From: Candidatus Kuenenia stuttgartensis
GTDB lineage: Bacteria > Planctomycetota > UBA11346
NCBI GenBank assembly: GCA_945876185.1
Contig: CAMCMZ010000019.1
Span: 1 to 51,728, forward strand
Direction: 5' to 3'
Length of the DNA stretch: 51,728 bases
The first letter of the stretch is position 1; each line of letters begins with the position of its first letter. The notes under the pieces were generated by a model. The model had not been told where the DNA came from, made no database searches, and saw only the letters and a list, made by a program, of their open reading frames with translations. The position numbers and the translations under genes are program-made. Below are positions 32,671-41,183 of the stretch, piece by piece.

Positions 32671-33702
32671 TCATTTCGGATTTTCCGTGCGATCGGCGAT
32701 GAAGATCGGCAGCAAACGGCGGCGGATCTCATCGCCCAGCTTTTTGATCAGGGCCTCGCGCGCCTTGGCCTGGCCGTCGGCCTCCGACAGGGTGCTGGTG
32801 GCGCTGGCGCTGGCCTCCAGCGAACCGACGACCTGCTTGGTGGCCTTGTTGGTGACGGTGACCGCGCCGGTGATGGTGACCTTGTACCAGCGCGAGCCGC
32901 TCTCATTGTCGATCGGCACCATGCGCTTCTTCTCGACCACGTTCACGCGGTAGCGGGCTTCCTCCGGCTTGAGGGCGATGGTGTAGCCGAGCCCATCGGC
33001 GCAGTCGAGGAGCGCATCGCGCACGCCGGGTGAATCTCCCGGCTTGACCAGTTCCAGGACGGGCTGGCGGACGAGGCCACCAAGCAACCGACGGACCTCC
33101 AGCGCCGAGACCGGGCTGTCGGGCACGGCAGCGCCCTGACCGATCAGGATGGAGCGCAGGATCTCTCGTTCCGATGCCGCCAGCACGATGCCGCGCGCAG
33201 CTTCGACCCAGGCGCCGGTGAGCGGATCCGGCTGGGCCTCGGGCCCCTTGCCGATCACGCGATCGAGATCGGCGACGCGGGCGAGGGCGGCGGTGGCAAA
33301 CTTCTTGCGTTCCAGGCTGAGCAACGTGTAGACGTTGCCGTCGGCGGATTCCTGCTTGGCGACTTCGGCGCCGGCAAGGAACGGCACGTCGGATGTGCTC
33401 TTCACCTGCTGCCGGTAGTCCTCGGCGAGGCTGGCCTCGACCTTGCCGTCGGTCGCCTTGGTGCTGGCGGCGGTGGTGGTCTCGCGCGAGGAACTCACCG
33501 AGACGATGAGTTGTTCCACCAGATCGGCCTGGGCGGCGGACTTGCTCGTCGGGGCCTCTTTGCCAACCCCGACGCCGTAAAGGTTCTTGGCGTCGGCCGG
33601 GCGGTTGGCGAACCAGGCGGGTTCGGCAGCACCTGCGACGGCTGCGACGAGAGTCAGCAGCGCGCTGCGGATCGGGGCGGAACGGAGTTGCGAAGCGGGC
33701 AT
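32671..33702 (-). CDS. LPP20-family exported protein
   Basis: 343 residues; the ATG is two bases after the stop of the upstream lipoprotein gene, so translation is probably coupled. A Sec signal (SALLTLVAAVAGAAEPA) has no lipobox Cys. Residues ~28-120 are an LPP20 domain: PAWFANRPADAKNLYGVGVG followed by AAQADLVEQLIVSVSSS, the typical Trp, short-loop, Gly-x-Gly and helix pattern. The remaining 220 residues are a second, mixed alpha/beta part (VRDALLDCADGLGYTIAL, WYKVTITGAVTVTNKATK) similar to periplasmic domains that sit on LPP20 proteins. Role unknown; presumably periplasmic or outer-membrane associated. Confidence 0.8.
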   Translation of the reverse strand: MPASQLRSAPIRSALLTLVAAVAGAAEPAWFANRPADAKNLYGVGVGKEAPTSKSAAQADLVEQLIVSVSSSRETTTAASTKATDGKVEASLAEDYRQQVKSTSDVPFLAGAEVAKQESADGNVYTLLSLERKKFATAALARVADLDRVIGKGPEAQPDPLTGAWVEAARGIVLAASEREILRSILIGQGAAVPDSPVSALEVRRLLGGLVRQPVLELVKPGDSPGVRDALLDCADGLGYTIALKPEEARYRVNVVEKKRMVPIDNESGSRWYKVTITGAVTVTNKATKQVVGSLEASASATSTLSEADGQAKAREALIKKLGDEIRRRLLPIFIADRTENPK

Positions 33703-33704
33703 CG

Positions 33705-34328
33705 TCAGTCCTTCTTCTTGAATTGCTGGTCAAGGGTGCGGTCGAGTTCGGCGAAAGCGTTGTCGCTCGCAAGCTTCGCGTTGAGGTGGGCGGTACGGGC
33801 GGGATCCTTGGCGGCTTCCTGCTTGGCGGTGGTGCCGACCTCGGCGGCGAGGCGGCCGGCAAGGGAGGGATCGACCACGACCCAGACGAACAGCTCGTCG
33901 GTCTTGGGATTGATCCACTGTTCGCGCACCACGGTGTTCTTGATCCCGGCGACCGAGACCTGGCGCGACACATCCTGCACGAACCGGGTCGCGCTCGCAT
34001 CGTTGCCGACGCCAGATTCGGCGACGTAGCTCTGGAACGCCGACTGGATCTTCACGTACATCATCCGCGCCAGTTCCTTGCGGGCATTGGCGACGGCTTC
34101 GGCCTTCTGCTCGGACAGCGGGAGTTCCCCGCGCAGGGCGGAACCATAGGTGGCGATGAACTTGCCTTCGCGCGACGGATCGCGCACCCAGTCGGGCAGG
34201 TCGACCGTGGTCGCGGACCACGGTTGATGCCAGGTCTGCTTCGGCTGGGTCTCGGCCTGGGGCCGATCACCACAACCCGACAAACCCAGGACGACAAGGG
34301 GCATCGCCCAGAACGAGGGAAGTTTCAT
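33705..34328 (-). CDS. LPP20-family lipoprotein
   Basis: 207 residues with lipobox LSGC (Cys19), followed by GDRPQAE. LPP20 pattern: LPDWVRDPSREGKFIATYGS, then AEAVANARKELARMMYVKIQ and the strand ELFVWVVVDPSL. The C-terminal helix ASDNAFAELDRTLDQQF closely resembles that of the lipoprotein encoded at 34403. The two genes look like tandem duplicates (shared CGDxPR after the lipidated Cys, same domain order, similar size). It is coupled to the next gene by a two-base gap. LPP20 proteins are outer-membrane lipoproteins of unknown biochemical role. Confidence 0.85.
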   Translation of the reverse strand: MKLPSFWAMPLVVLGLSGCGDRPQAETQPKQTWHQPWSATTVDLPDWVRDPSREGKFIATYGSALRGELPLSEQKAEAVANARKELARMMYVKIQSAFQSYVAESGVGNDASATRFVQDVSRQVSVAGIKNTVVREQWINPKTDELFVWVVVDPSLAGRLAAEVGTTAKQEAAKDPARTAHLNAKLASDNAFAELDRTLDQQFKKKD

Positions 34329-34347
34329 GGAGGTGGTCCCGTGAAAG

Positions 34348-34376
34348 CGCCCCGGATGGCCAAACCATCCGGGGCG
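34348..34376 (-). terminator. Perfect 12-bp hairpin between two lipoprotein genes
   Basis: CGCCCCGGATGG pairs perfectly with CCATCCGGGGCG around a 5-base loop, in the 74-base gap between the lipoprotein genes at 34403-35047 and 33705-34328. On the transcribed (minus) strand only a short CTTTC follows, so it may be a weak terminator, an attenuator, or an RNA-stability hairpin that lowers expression of the distal genes. Confidence 0.65.
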
Positions 34377-34402
34377 TTGCGATCAGGCTGGGATGCTGGC
34401 GA

Positions 34403-35047
34403 TCACTTCTTGGGAACGTCGCCGCTCAGGCCGAGTTCCTTGTCGACCAGCTTGTCCAGTTCGGCATAGGCCTTCTCGGCCTCGATCTTGGAGGCGAAGT
34501 GCGCCTTGCGGGCCTCCATCTCCTTCTTGGTGTTGTCGACGATCTGCTTGCCGAAGGCATCGAGCGCGGCCTTGTCCATCACCATCCAGATGAACAGGTC
34601 GCCGGTGGACTTGTCGGTCCAGGTGTTCTTGGGCATGACGCCCTTGAGGACCTGGTTGGTGACGCTGCGCGAGATGCGTTCACGCATCTCCATCGCCGTG
34701 GTGCGGGTCTCTTGGGTGGTGATCTCGCCGCCTTCGCGGACCCAATCCTTCCATACGGACTGGACCTTGCTTTCGAGCGAGGCCGCGAGGTTACGACGGC
34801 CGTCTTCCTGCGCGGTCTGGTACTGGAAGCTCTGGCCGGAGAGCGACTTCTTGCCGATGCCGAGGGCACCGACTATGGAGCCGCCCTTGGTCGGATCTTT
34901 GGCCCAGTCGGGCCATTCGTCAGCGTTGACGGTCGGGGTGCGGGCGTCTTCGCGTGGCTTGTCGCCGCAGCCGGAAAGGGCGAGGACGCCGGTGATGGCG
35001 ACCGCACCCAGGCAGGTGCTGATGGTCGCGCGGGTGATGTTGGTCAT
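34403..35047 (-). CDS. LPP20-family lipoprotein
   Basis: 214 residues; AAGGAGG six bases before the ATG at 35047 fixes the start (a longer reading from 35182 is unsupported). Lipobox LSGC (Cys27), then GDKPRED. Residues ~40-150 form the LPP20-like domain: WPDWAKDPTKGG, the helix QEDGRRNLAASLESKVQ, METs and Arg-rich MEMRERISRSV, and the strand DLFIWMVMDKAAL. The C-terminal helix EAEKAYAELDKLVDKEL matches the motif in its neighbour (33705) and the N-terminus of the protein at 31104. Likely anchored in the outer membrane and exposed to the periplasm. The strong ribosome site suggests high expression. Confidence 0.86.
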   Translation of the reverse strand: MTNITRATISTCLGAVAITGVLALSGCGDKPREDARTPTVNADEWPDWAKDPTKGGSIVGALGIGKKSLSGQSFQYQTAQEDGRRNLAASLESKVQSVWKDWVREGGEITTQETRTTAMEMRERISRSVTNQVLKGVMPKNTWTDKSTGDLFIWMVMDKAALDAFGKQIVDNTKKEMEARKAHFASKIEAEKAYAELDKLVDKELGLSGDVPKK

Positions 35048-35191
35048 GGATTCCTCCTTGGGATTGGGCGCACTGTGTGGCCCCTGGGTTGGGAAAGCAA
35101 CTGAGGGAAAATAAGACTGATGCAGGCGTTCCGACGCGTTGAAGGTTTCACGGATGGGTGGAATTCCACTTTTACCCCACATACCCCGCCT

Positions 35192-36352
35192 TCAAAAGCG
35201 CGCCAGGATGTCGATGAACTGCTGATCGAGCTGCTCGACCAGCTTCTGGGCCGCATCGTCGATCGCCTTGTCGCGGGCGACCGACGGCGAGGCCAGGCCA
35301 GCGCCCTTGACCTCGATCGTTCCGGCCGGTCTGCCGGTCGCGCCGGTGAAGGTCGCGGCAAGGGCAAGGTTGACGCGTTTGCGCTCGGCCTCGACCGGGA
35401 TCTCTTGGAAGCGCGCGACCAGGCCGGTGGTGAGCTGGGCCTTCTCGCCGGGCGCGACGACCGACAGGCCGATGCGGTTGAGCGCGCCAGTGATGCGGGC
35501 GATGAGCAGCGCTTCGTTGTCGCCGCCGACGGTACCGGGGCTGGTCAGCGCGATGGTCACCGCGTCGAGGTGCTTGGCGAGGTCGGACTTGAAGCGGTCG
35601 ATGTCGACGCCTGGTTTGGGAAGTTCACCGGTCGCATCCGCCAGGCGCAGGCGGCGGACGAGCGAGGTGCGCTCGGCCGCGAGCGGGAACAGCCGTTTCG
35701 ACGCGCGCGCCAGGGCGCCGACGCCGCCCCGGCCGTCGGCGGATTCGCGCTTCACGTCCTCGCGCACCGCGACCATCTTCTGGTCGACGTCGGCGATGCG
35801 GGTGCGCAACTGCGCGGCCCAGGCGCTGCGGTCGAAGGCGACCAGGATCCAGGTGTCCTGCGGCGTGTCGACCGCCTCGCGCACGGTGACGCCGGGCAGT
35901 TCCTCCTGCGCGACCTTGGTCTCGATGGTCTGCTGGTACTCGGCCACCAAGGATTCGGTGCGCTTGCCGCCGTAGGACGTCTCGGTCACCACCTCGTGGG
36001 TCCGGGTCTCGGCCTTGAGCGAGATCTCGATCTGGGCCGCAACCTCCTTGCGCGCCTTTTGTTCAGCCGATTCGCGCGCGCCTTGGCCGCGCGGTGAACC
36101 GGCGACGCCGAACAACATGCCCGCCTGCTGCGGTGGCGTGCGCACCCAGGCAGGCGGTTCCTTGGCGGTGACGGTCGCCGGGCCAGTTGGCGCGATTTGG
36201 CCGGCGGTGGTTGCTCCCCCTTCGGGCGGCTGGCCGGTGCGGACCCAGTCGGGCGCCGCGCCGGATTGCGCGCGCGGCTTGTCCCCGCAACCGCCGAGGG
36301 CGATGGCCAGGATGCCGGCCGCGACGGTGAGGAGCCTGGTGCTGCTGGTCAT
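35192..36352 (-). CDS. LPP20-family lipoprotein coupled to the Ser/Thr kinase gene
   Basis: 386 residues; its ATG overlaps the kinase stop as ATGA, so the two are translated together. Lipobox ALGGC (Cys22), then GDKPRAQ. Two Trp motifs follow: PDWVRTG near residue 35 and PAWVRTPP near residue 68. The second begins an LPP20 domain (GMLFGVAGSPRGQGARESA, ARKEVAAQIEISLKAETR, then the strand TWILVAFDRSAW). The C-terminal ~190 residues contain helices (LARASKRLFPLAAERTSLVR) and a last alpha/beta part ending QQFIDILARF. Being coupled to the kinase makes it the best candidate for its partner or substrate on the periplasmic side, by inference only. Confidence 0.85.
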   Translation of the reverse strand: MTSSTRLLTVAAGILAIALGGCGDKPRAQSGAAPDWVRTGQPPEGGATTAGQIAPTGPATVTAKEPPAWVRTPPQQAGMLFGVAGSPRGQGARESAEQKARKEVAAQIEISLKAETRTHEVVTETSYGGKRTESLVAEYQQTIETKVAQEELPGVTVREAVDTPQDTWILVAFDRSAWAAQLRTRIADVDQKMVAVREDVKRESADGRGGVGALARASKRLFPLAAERTSLVRRLRLADATGELPKPGVDIDRFKSDLAKHLDAVTIALTSPGTVGGDNEALLIARITGALNRIGLSVVAPGEKAQLTTGLVARFQEIPVEAERKRVNLALAATFTGATGRPAGTIEVKGAGLASPSVARDKAIDDAAQKLVEQLDQQFIDILARF

Positions 36353-38532
36353 GGGGTGCCTTCGGGGTTGGCTTGCTGCTCGCGGATCTTCTTGAGGGCC
36401 TCGACAAACTTCGAGAGTTCATCCCCCTTGCCGGCCAGACGCGCGGCAGGGATTGCCTTTTTGATCAGGCCACTGGCGGCAGCGGTGTCGCCTTCCTTGG
36501 CTTTGGCGAGGGCATCCCGCTTGGCGACGGCCCACGCCTTCTGCGCCGACGCCTTCACCACGGTTTCGCTCGCCGTCTTGGCGGCGATCTGCTCGGTACC
36601 CACTGGCCGGATCGCGTCGAGCGTGGTGCGGGCGTCATCCCATTCGCCGGCTGCCGCATGGCGTTCGGCCTTGGCTCCGTCGTCCTGGACGATCTTGAGC
36701 GCGGCGGCGGCTTTGACGGCGGCGGCTTCGTCCAGCTTGCGTTTCGCCGCCTCGTCGGCTTGAAGCTTCGCGTCCTCATCGGCTTTCAGCTTGGCAGCCT
36801 GGGCCTTTTCGTCCTGGGCCAGTTTCTCGGCCTGGGCCTTGGCGTCCTCGTCGGCCTTGCGCTTCGCGGCCGCATCACCCTGGCGCTTGACCTCGGCGTC
36901 GGCGTCGGCCTTGCGCTTGGCCTCGGCGTCGGCCTTGGATTTCTCCTCCTGCGCCAGCTTTTCGGCCTGGGCCTTGGCTTCCTCGTCGGCCTTGCGCTTT
37001 GCTTCGGCTGCAGCCTTCGCTTTCGCTTCCTCGTCAGCTTTGCGCTTGGCGTCGTCGACGGTGGCGGAACCTGGGAGCGCGCCAGTCCCTGGCGCCCGTG
37101 TGTCGTCGATCTTTGGCCCGGGATCCTTGGTTGAACGACCGCCGTCAACCGGCAATTGCCCTGTCACCGAATTCACTGCCACCGGTTTGACCGGCGGTTT
37201 CTCTTTGCCGCCAAGGGCGAACCAGGCTCCGCCCGCAGCCGCGAGCACGAGCGCGGCCACGCCGACGATCAGTCCAACCGGGGCCCCGCGCTTGGTGGCC
37301 TGTGAGGACGAGCCAGTCACCGGGGCTGCGATCGGTTGAGCGGTGGTCGGTTGAGCGACGGTCGGTGCCATCGCCTGGACTTCGGCTTGAACCGAAGCCT
37401 CCGTCGGTTGCCAGATCGTGGCTGCCGCCGCCGTGCCGACGATCGTGGGCGCAGCGGTGGCCACCTGCTGGGAACCCGAGGCCACGACCGGCGGCGTCTG
37501 GGCGATGGTCGCCGCATTGCGGTCGACCGGCGGCAGGCTCGCCGGGCTGGAATCCGCAATGGTCTTGGCAGCGCTATTGCCGGCAGCGGCAGTCCCCCCG
37601 GCGACCATCGTCGCGCGGGTGTCGCTGCCGATCATCATCGTCTTGCCTTCGTTGGCGTTCGCCTTGGCGACGAGTTCCTTCACCGTGCGCGGCAGGAGCA
37701 ACCCGGTGGCGTTCAGCGCATCGATGGCAGAGACGAGGTCGGCCGCACTCGCGGGCCGGTCGGCGGGTTTCTTTTCCAGGCAGCGGTAGCAAAGTTTGAC
37801 CACCGCCTCGGGCACGGTGTCCATCAGGGTCAGCGGATTCGGAGGCTCCTGCTTCTGGTGCGCGCGCATCAGGGCCGGAAAGGTGTCGCCCTTGAACGGG
37901 GCCGCGCCAGTCAGGAGCTGGAACCAGGAAATGCCCAGGCTGTAGAGGTCGCTCTGGGGGCAGAACTCGCCTTCCCAGGCCTCGGGCGCCATGAACAGCG
38001 GCGTGCCCATGCCGACCTGGGCGATGGTCAGGCCGGTCGCGTCCATCGCCTTGGCGAGGCCGAAATCGGTCAGCTTCGCCACGCCCTTGGTGGTGAGCAT
38101 GATGTTGTCGGGCTTGATGTCGCGGTGCACGACCTCGCGCTCGGCCGCCGCCGCCAGGCCCTGCGCCGCCTGCCAGATCACGCTGGTGGCCAAGCGCCAG
38201 TCCATCGGGCCGTTGATCGCCTTGCGCAGGCTGGTCGCGCCCTCGACCAGTTCCATGACCAGCAGCCAGTGCTTGGTTCCGTCATCAGCGGCGAACTGCC
38301 CGAATTCGTAGACGGAAACCACGTAGGGGCTGTTGACCCGGGCCAGCGTCTGGGCCTCGCGCTCGAAGCGCTTGAGGGCGTCCTCGCGTTCGAGCAGGTG
38401 CTCGGCGATGCGCTTGATCGCGACCGGGCGTTTCAGCGACAACTGTTCCGCGCGGTAGACCTCGCCCATGGCCCCGCGACCGAGCAGGTCGTGGACCAGG
38501 AAACCGCCGATGCGTTGGCCTTGGGTCAGCAT
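36349..38532 (-). CDS. Transmembrane Ser/Thr protein kinase with TolA-like external region
   Basis: 727 residues. Residues ~10-275 form a Hanks-type kinase with all key motifs: GRGAMGEVYRA (P-loop), VAIKRI (Lys40), VVHRDIKPDNIM (catalytic Asp138), LTDFGLAKA (Asp156), MAPEAWEGEFCPQSDLYSLG. A Ser/Thr/Ala/Pro-rich linker leads to one TM helix (VGLIVGVAALVLAAAGGAWF, about residues 420-440). Residues ~480-640 are an unbroken Lys/Ala/Glu/Asp-rich coiled coil with KADEEAKAQAEKLAQ-like repeats, as in TolA, followed by a small helical C-terminal domain. It has no PASTA domains. It should sit in the inner membrane and reach across the periplasm. It is translationally coupled to the LPP20 gene at 35192; a hairpin separates it from lpoB upstream. 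Confidence 0.93.
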   Translation of the reverse strand: MLTQGQRIGGFLVHDLLGRGAMGEVYRAEQLSLKRPVAIKRIAEHLLEREDALKRFEREAQTLARVNSPYVVSVYEFGQFAADDGTKHWLLVMELVEGATSLRKAINGPMDWRLATSVIWQAAQGLAAAAEREVVHRDIKPDNIMLTTKGVAKLTDFGLAKAMDATGLTIAQVGMGTPLFMAPEAWEGEFCPQSDLYSLGISWFQLLTGAAPFKGDTFPALMRAHQKQEPPNPLTLMDTVPEAVVKLCYRCLEKKPADRPASAADLVSAIDALNATGLLLPRTVKELVAKANANEGKTMMIGSDTRATMVAGGTAAAGNSAAKTIADSSPASLPPVDRNAATIAQTPPVVASGSQQVATAAPTIVGTAAAATIWQPTEASVQAEVQAMAPTVAQPTTAQPIAAPVTGSSSQATKRGAPVGLIVGVAALVLAAAGGAWFALGGKEKPPVKPVAVNSVTGQLPVDGGRSTKDPGPKIDDTRAPGTGALPGSATVDDAKRKADEEAKAKAAAEAKRKADEEAKAQAEKLAQEEKSKADAEAKRKADADAEVKRQGDAAAKRKADEDAKAQAEKLAQDEKAQAAKLKADEDAKLQADEAAKRKLDEAAAVKAAAALKIVQDDGAKAERHAAAGEWDDARTTLDAIRPVGTEQIAAKTASETVVKASAQKAWAVAKRDALAKAKEGDTAAASGLIKKAIPAARLAGKGDELSKFVEALKKIREQQANPEGTP

Positions 38533-38627
38533 AGCGGTGCGAGCGTGGGAGGCTCCTCAGGCGGGCAAGTGGAGGCGGTGCCAACACACCGATCCCACGC
38601 GGCGGATCGGGTTCAGCACCAGAAGCA

Positions 38628-38656
38628 GACACCCCGCCGGGTGAGGGCGGGGTGTC
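38628..38656 (-). terminator. Perfect 11-bp hairpin between lpoB and the kinase gene
   Basis: GACACCCCGCC pairs perfectly with GGCGGGGTGTC around a 7-base loop, 14 bases past the lpoB stop on the minus strand. The following T-tract is poor (TGCTTCTGG), so this could be a terminator for lpoB with readthrough, or a processing hairpin. It suggests that the kinase and LPP20 genes may have their own promoter in 38533-38627. Confidence 0.6.
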
Positions 38657-38670
38657 GCGGTGAAATGAAT

Positions 38671-39294
38671 TCAGCGGGTGGACGAGTTGGCCACGTCCTT
38701 CTTGATCTTCTTGTTACCGATCCAGACCACCTGGCCGGATTCGATGTCGGTCAGTTCCATGTCGATGGAGTAGAACTTCACTGCATTTCGGCCTTGGATG
38801 TCGTCCTGGACGTTGATCTTGCCAAGCAGTAGGAAGTCGGCGCCAATTTCTTTGGCGGCTTCCTTGGTGTTGACGCCGCTGTACTTCTGCTGGTCCTCGA
38901 CCTCGGACCGGGTCTGGGCCTTGTCTGCTTTGCTGGAGACCAGTGAGACCCGACCAGAGTTGAGCAGTTCCCGACGGATATCGTTAACGAAGATCTCGGT
39001 ACTGATGTCATCACCGTTGCTGCGGACCCTGACCTGGCCCGGAACGACAAACGGATTCTTGCCCTTGGCCTTGATGAAGTTGTCGAGCCAAGGGCGTTTG
39101 AGCGCATCGCTAATCATCTCTTGCGAGACCTGGCGACTGTCGGTGTCGTTCCACTTGCCTGATTTATCGATGGTGGAGTTTGGATCGACACGATTAATCA
39201 CAGGATCGCCGCAACCGGCGCTGAAGAACATCCCGCCAGCGGCGAGGGCGATGAGGGCGGTACGGGTGATGGTGGAGGTGAAGGGACGGAGCAT
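38671..39294 (-). CDS. lpoB: Penicillin-binding-protein activator LpoB
   Basis: 207 residues with lipobox SAGC (Cys28). It follows the COG3417/LpoB pattern: DTDSRQVSQEMISDALKRPW near residue 50, FVVPGQVRVRSNGDDI, INDIRR-type helix (FVNDIRRELLNSGRVSLV), DQQKYSGVNTKEAAKEIGAD and the closing ESGQVVWIGNKKIKK. LpoB is an outer-membrane lipoprotein that crosses the periplasm to stimulate the transglycosylase/transpeptidase PBP1B. The presence of a COG3014 lipoprotein gene 44 bases upstream is a common pairing with this family. It ties the lipoprotein/kinase block to peptidoglycan synthesis. The disordered N-terminal stretch is short. Confidence 0.9.
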   Translation of the reverse strand: MLRPFTSTITRTALIALAAGGMFFSAGCGDPVINRVDPNSTIDKSGKWNDTDSRQVSQEMISDALKRPWLDNFIKAKGKNPFVVPGQVRVRSNGDDISTEIFVNDIRRELLNSGRVSLVSSKADKAQTRSEVEDQQKYSGVNTKEAAKEIGADFLLLGKINVQDDIQGRNAVKFYSIDMELTDIESGQVVWIGNKKIKKDVANSSTR

Positions 39295-39338
39295 GGGGAT
39301 TCCTTGGGGTGGTTCGGGATGCGCGGTTTACTGAGGGT

Positions 39339-41183
39339 TCAGGGCTTCGCCACCGGTGCGGCGACGACTGGGAAGGTGCGGGCTTCGACCACAATGATGC
39401 GGCCGTCGCGCACCTTGACGGTGCCGAGGTCGATCCTGCCAGCGGGGCCGTCGAGGGCGATCGCCTGATCGCCGACCGGCAGGGTGATGAGGGCGGCTTC
39501 GAGATGGTCGGGCAGGGACTTCCAGTTGCGGATGTCGGCGACCTCGGTGGCGGACATCAGACTCGATCCGGCCATGGACACGAGTTCGGAGAACAGGCCG
39601 CTGCCGCCCTTTTCCTTCTCGCTCTTCTTCGCTGCGGCCGCCGCAACCGCGATGGGCACCTGCTTGACGAGCATCCGGCTCAGGGTCTTGGCGAAGACTC
39701 CAGGCTGCAGGTCGCGCAGGGTGGCGCGGGCATAGGCGTCCACGTCTTGCACCACTTCCAGGTCGGTATTGCCGGCAGCGGTCACGACCGAGGCGGTCGG
39801 GCGGATGGGCTGATCCTTTGGCTGGCCGGGAACCTGGAACTCGATCACCGAACTGATCGGCACGCCGTTCCACTGGCCGATGAGCGACAGGACCTCAGCG
39901 CCGATGACCACGCCCGGACCCCATTCCTTCACCGACTCGGCATCGGGGCCCTTGATGTTGAACACGGTCGACCACACATGCCAGGCATAGGACGAGAACC
40001 CAAGTTCCTGCTCTTCTTTCGACAGCTTCCAGGACAGGGCGGTGTAGATAGCCCCGCCGCCGGTGCCCAAGGTGAAGGTCAGGGCCTGGGTCGGGGCGAC
40101 GAAGCCGACATGGTTGAGCACCAGCACGCGACCCTGGCCCTTGGTGGGCAGGGCCAGGCGCGGGTCGTCGGTCTTGAGGCCGAGTCCCGTGATCAGTTCG
40201 CGCGCGCCTTCGGCGTCGTAGCGCGAACCGACCTGCCACAGCAGTTGCGCCGCGACGAGCGGCAGGCCACCGGCCTGCTTTGACACTTCGTAGCGGAAAT
40301 TCTTATCGCTGGCGAACGACTTGGTCTGCTGGGCATAAGACTTCACGGCCCGGCGCAGTTGCGTGTTGGCGAAGTTGTCGTCATCGGTGGCACGCTGATC
40401 GGGCGGCAGGGTCTGGGTAACCACGGCTGCGAAGGTGCGCGCCCAGGGATCGTCGGCGTAGCGCAAATCGGTGTCCTGCAGGTCGGTGGTGCGCTTCATC
40501 TGGTCGATCACCATGCGCCGGGCGCGGCTGATGGCCCGCGTCCACAGGCGATCGAGGTCTTTGGCCTCGACGGTGGTGGCATCCTTGCCGACGTTGACGG
40601 TTGTGCCGTCGGCAGGCTTCGCGCTGTCGGTCGGTTTTGCTGCCGCTGGGGCGGCGGGCGCGGCGGTCTTGCCCAGTCCAGGCAGCATTTGGGTCGGCCG
40701 CTTCCAATCGCCCAGCGCCTGTTCCGCCGCGAGGATCTGGTTAAGCGCGGCGTAGTAGTCGACCTGGATGTGTTCGTAGCTCTTGCCTTCGTAGTCCTTC
40801 ATCGTGTCGTTGACGACGGCCGCACCGACCACCCCGGTCACGCTGGTCGAACGGAACTTGTCGACCATGTCGCCGGCCTGAAACAGGAAACGGTCGCTGG
40901 CCTTCTGATCGCCGGCAAGGTGTTCGATCAGGCCGCGCTCCATCGACCAGCACAGCGATTTGCTGGTCGTCACCTCGTCCTTTTCCACCGGCTTTTCGCC
41001 CGGGGCCAACGCCTCGCCTTGGAGGGCGCTTTCGTAGAGCCGGTTCGCCTTGACCCGCGCGCCCGGCAGGTCGCCCTTGACGATGTCGTCCTTCATCTGC
41101 TTCGCGTACAGCGCCTGGGTGCGGGTGCTGGTGCAGCCGGCGATCGTGAACAGGCCGGCGGCGATGAGGACGAGGGTGCGCAT
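39339..41183 (-). CDS. COG3014-type lipoprotein
   Basis: 614 residues from an ATG at 41183 with GGA eight bases upstream; an upstream start at 41264 would precede the lipoprotein signal and is unlikely. Lipobox TIAGC (Cys17), then TSTRTQALY. The N-terminal half (residues ~25-150) has TPR-like helices with LCWSMERGLIEHLAGDQKAS and ASDRFLFQAGDMVDKF, as in the COG3014 family, which commonly sits beside lpoB. An insert of Ala/Pro/Lys (residues ~175-205) separates it from a larger C-terminal part with GQGRVLVLNHVGFVAP and a YxxxxxWxIxx-type membrane-proximal region (AYARATLRDLQPGVFAKTLSR). Function unknown; outer-membrane location inferred. Confidence 0.78.
   Translation of the reverse strand: MRTLVLIAAGLFTIAGCTSTRTQALYAKQMKDDIVKGDLPGARVKANRLYESALQGEALAPGEKPVEKDEVTTSKSLCWSMERGLIEHLAGDQKASDRFLFQAGDMVDKFRSTSVTGVVGAAVVNDTMKDYEGKSYEHIQVDYYAALNQILAAEQALGDWKRPTQMLPGLGKTAAPAAPAAAKPTDSAKPADGTTVNVGKDATTVEAKDLDRLWTRAISRARRMVIDQMKRTTDLQDTDLRYADDPWARTFAAVVTQTLPPDQRATDDDNFANTQLRRAVKSYAQQTKSFASDKNFRYEVSKQAGGLPLVAAQLLWQVGSRYDAEGARELITGLGLKTDDPRLALPTKGQGRVLVLNHVGFVAPTQALTFTLGTGGGAIYTALSWKLSKEEQELGFSSYAWHVWSTVFNIKGPDAESVKEWGPGVVIGAEVLSLIGQWNGVPISSVIEFQVPGQPKDQPIRPTASVVTAAGNTDLEVVQDVDAYARATLRDLQPGVFAKTLSRMLVKQVPIAVAAAAAKKSEKEKGGSGLFSELVSMAGSSLMSATEVADIRNWKSLPDHLEAALITLPVGDQAIALDGPAGRIDLGTVKVRDGRIIVVEARTFPVVAAPVAKP

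Noticed and set aside
31068..32702. 544-codon plus-strand frame
   Set aside because: Antisense to the exported LPP20-locus protein, which has a proper signal peptide and fits the operon. The plus reading resembles no family.
37336..38832. 498-codon plus-strand frame
   Set aside because: Antisense to the Ser/Thr kinase with complete catalytic motifs.
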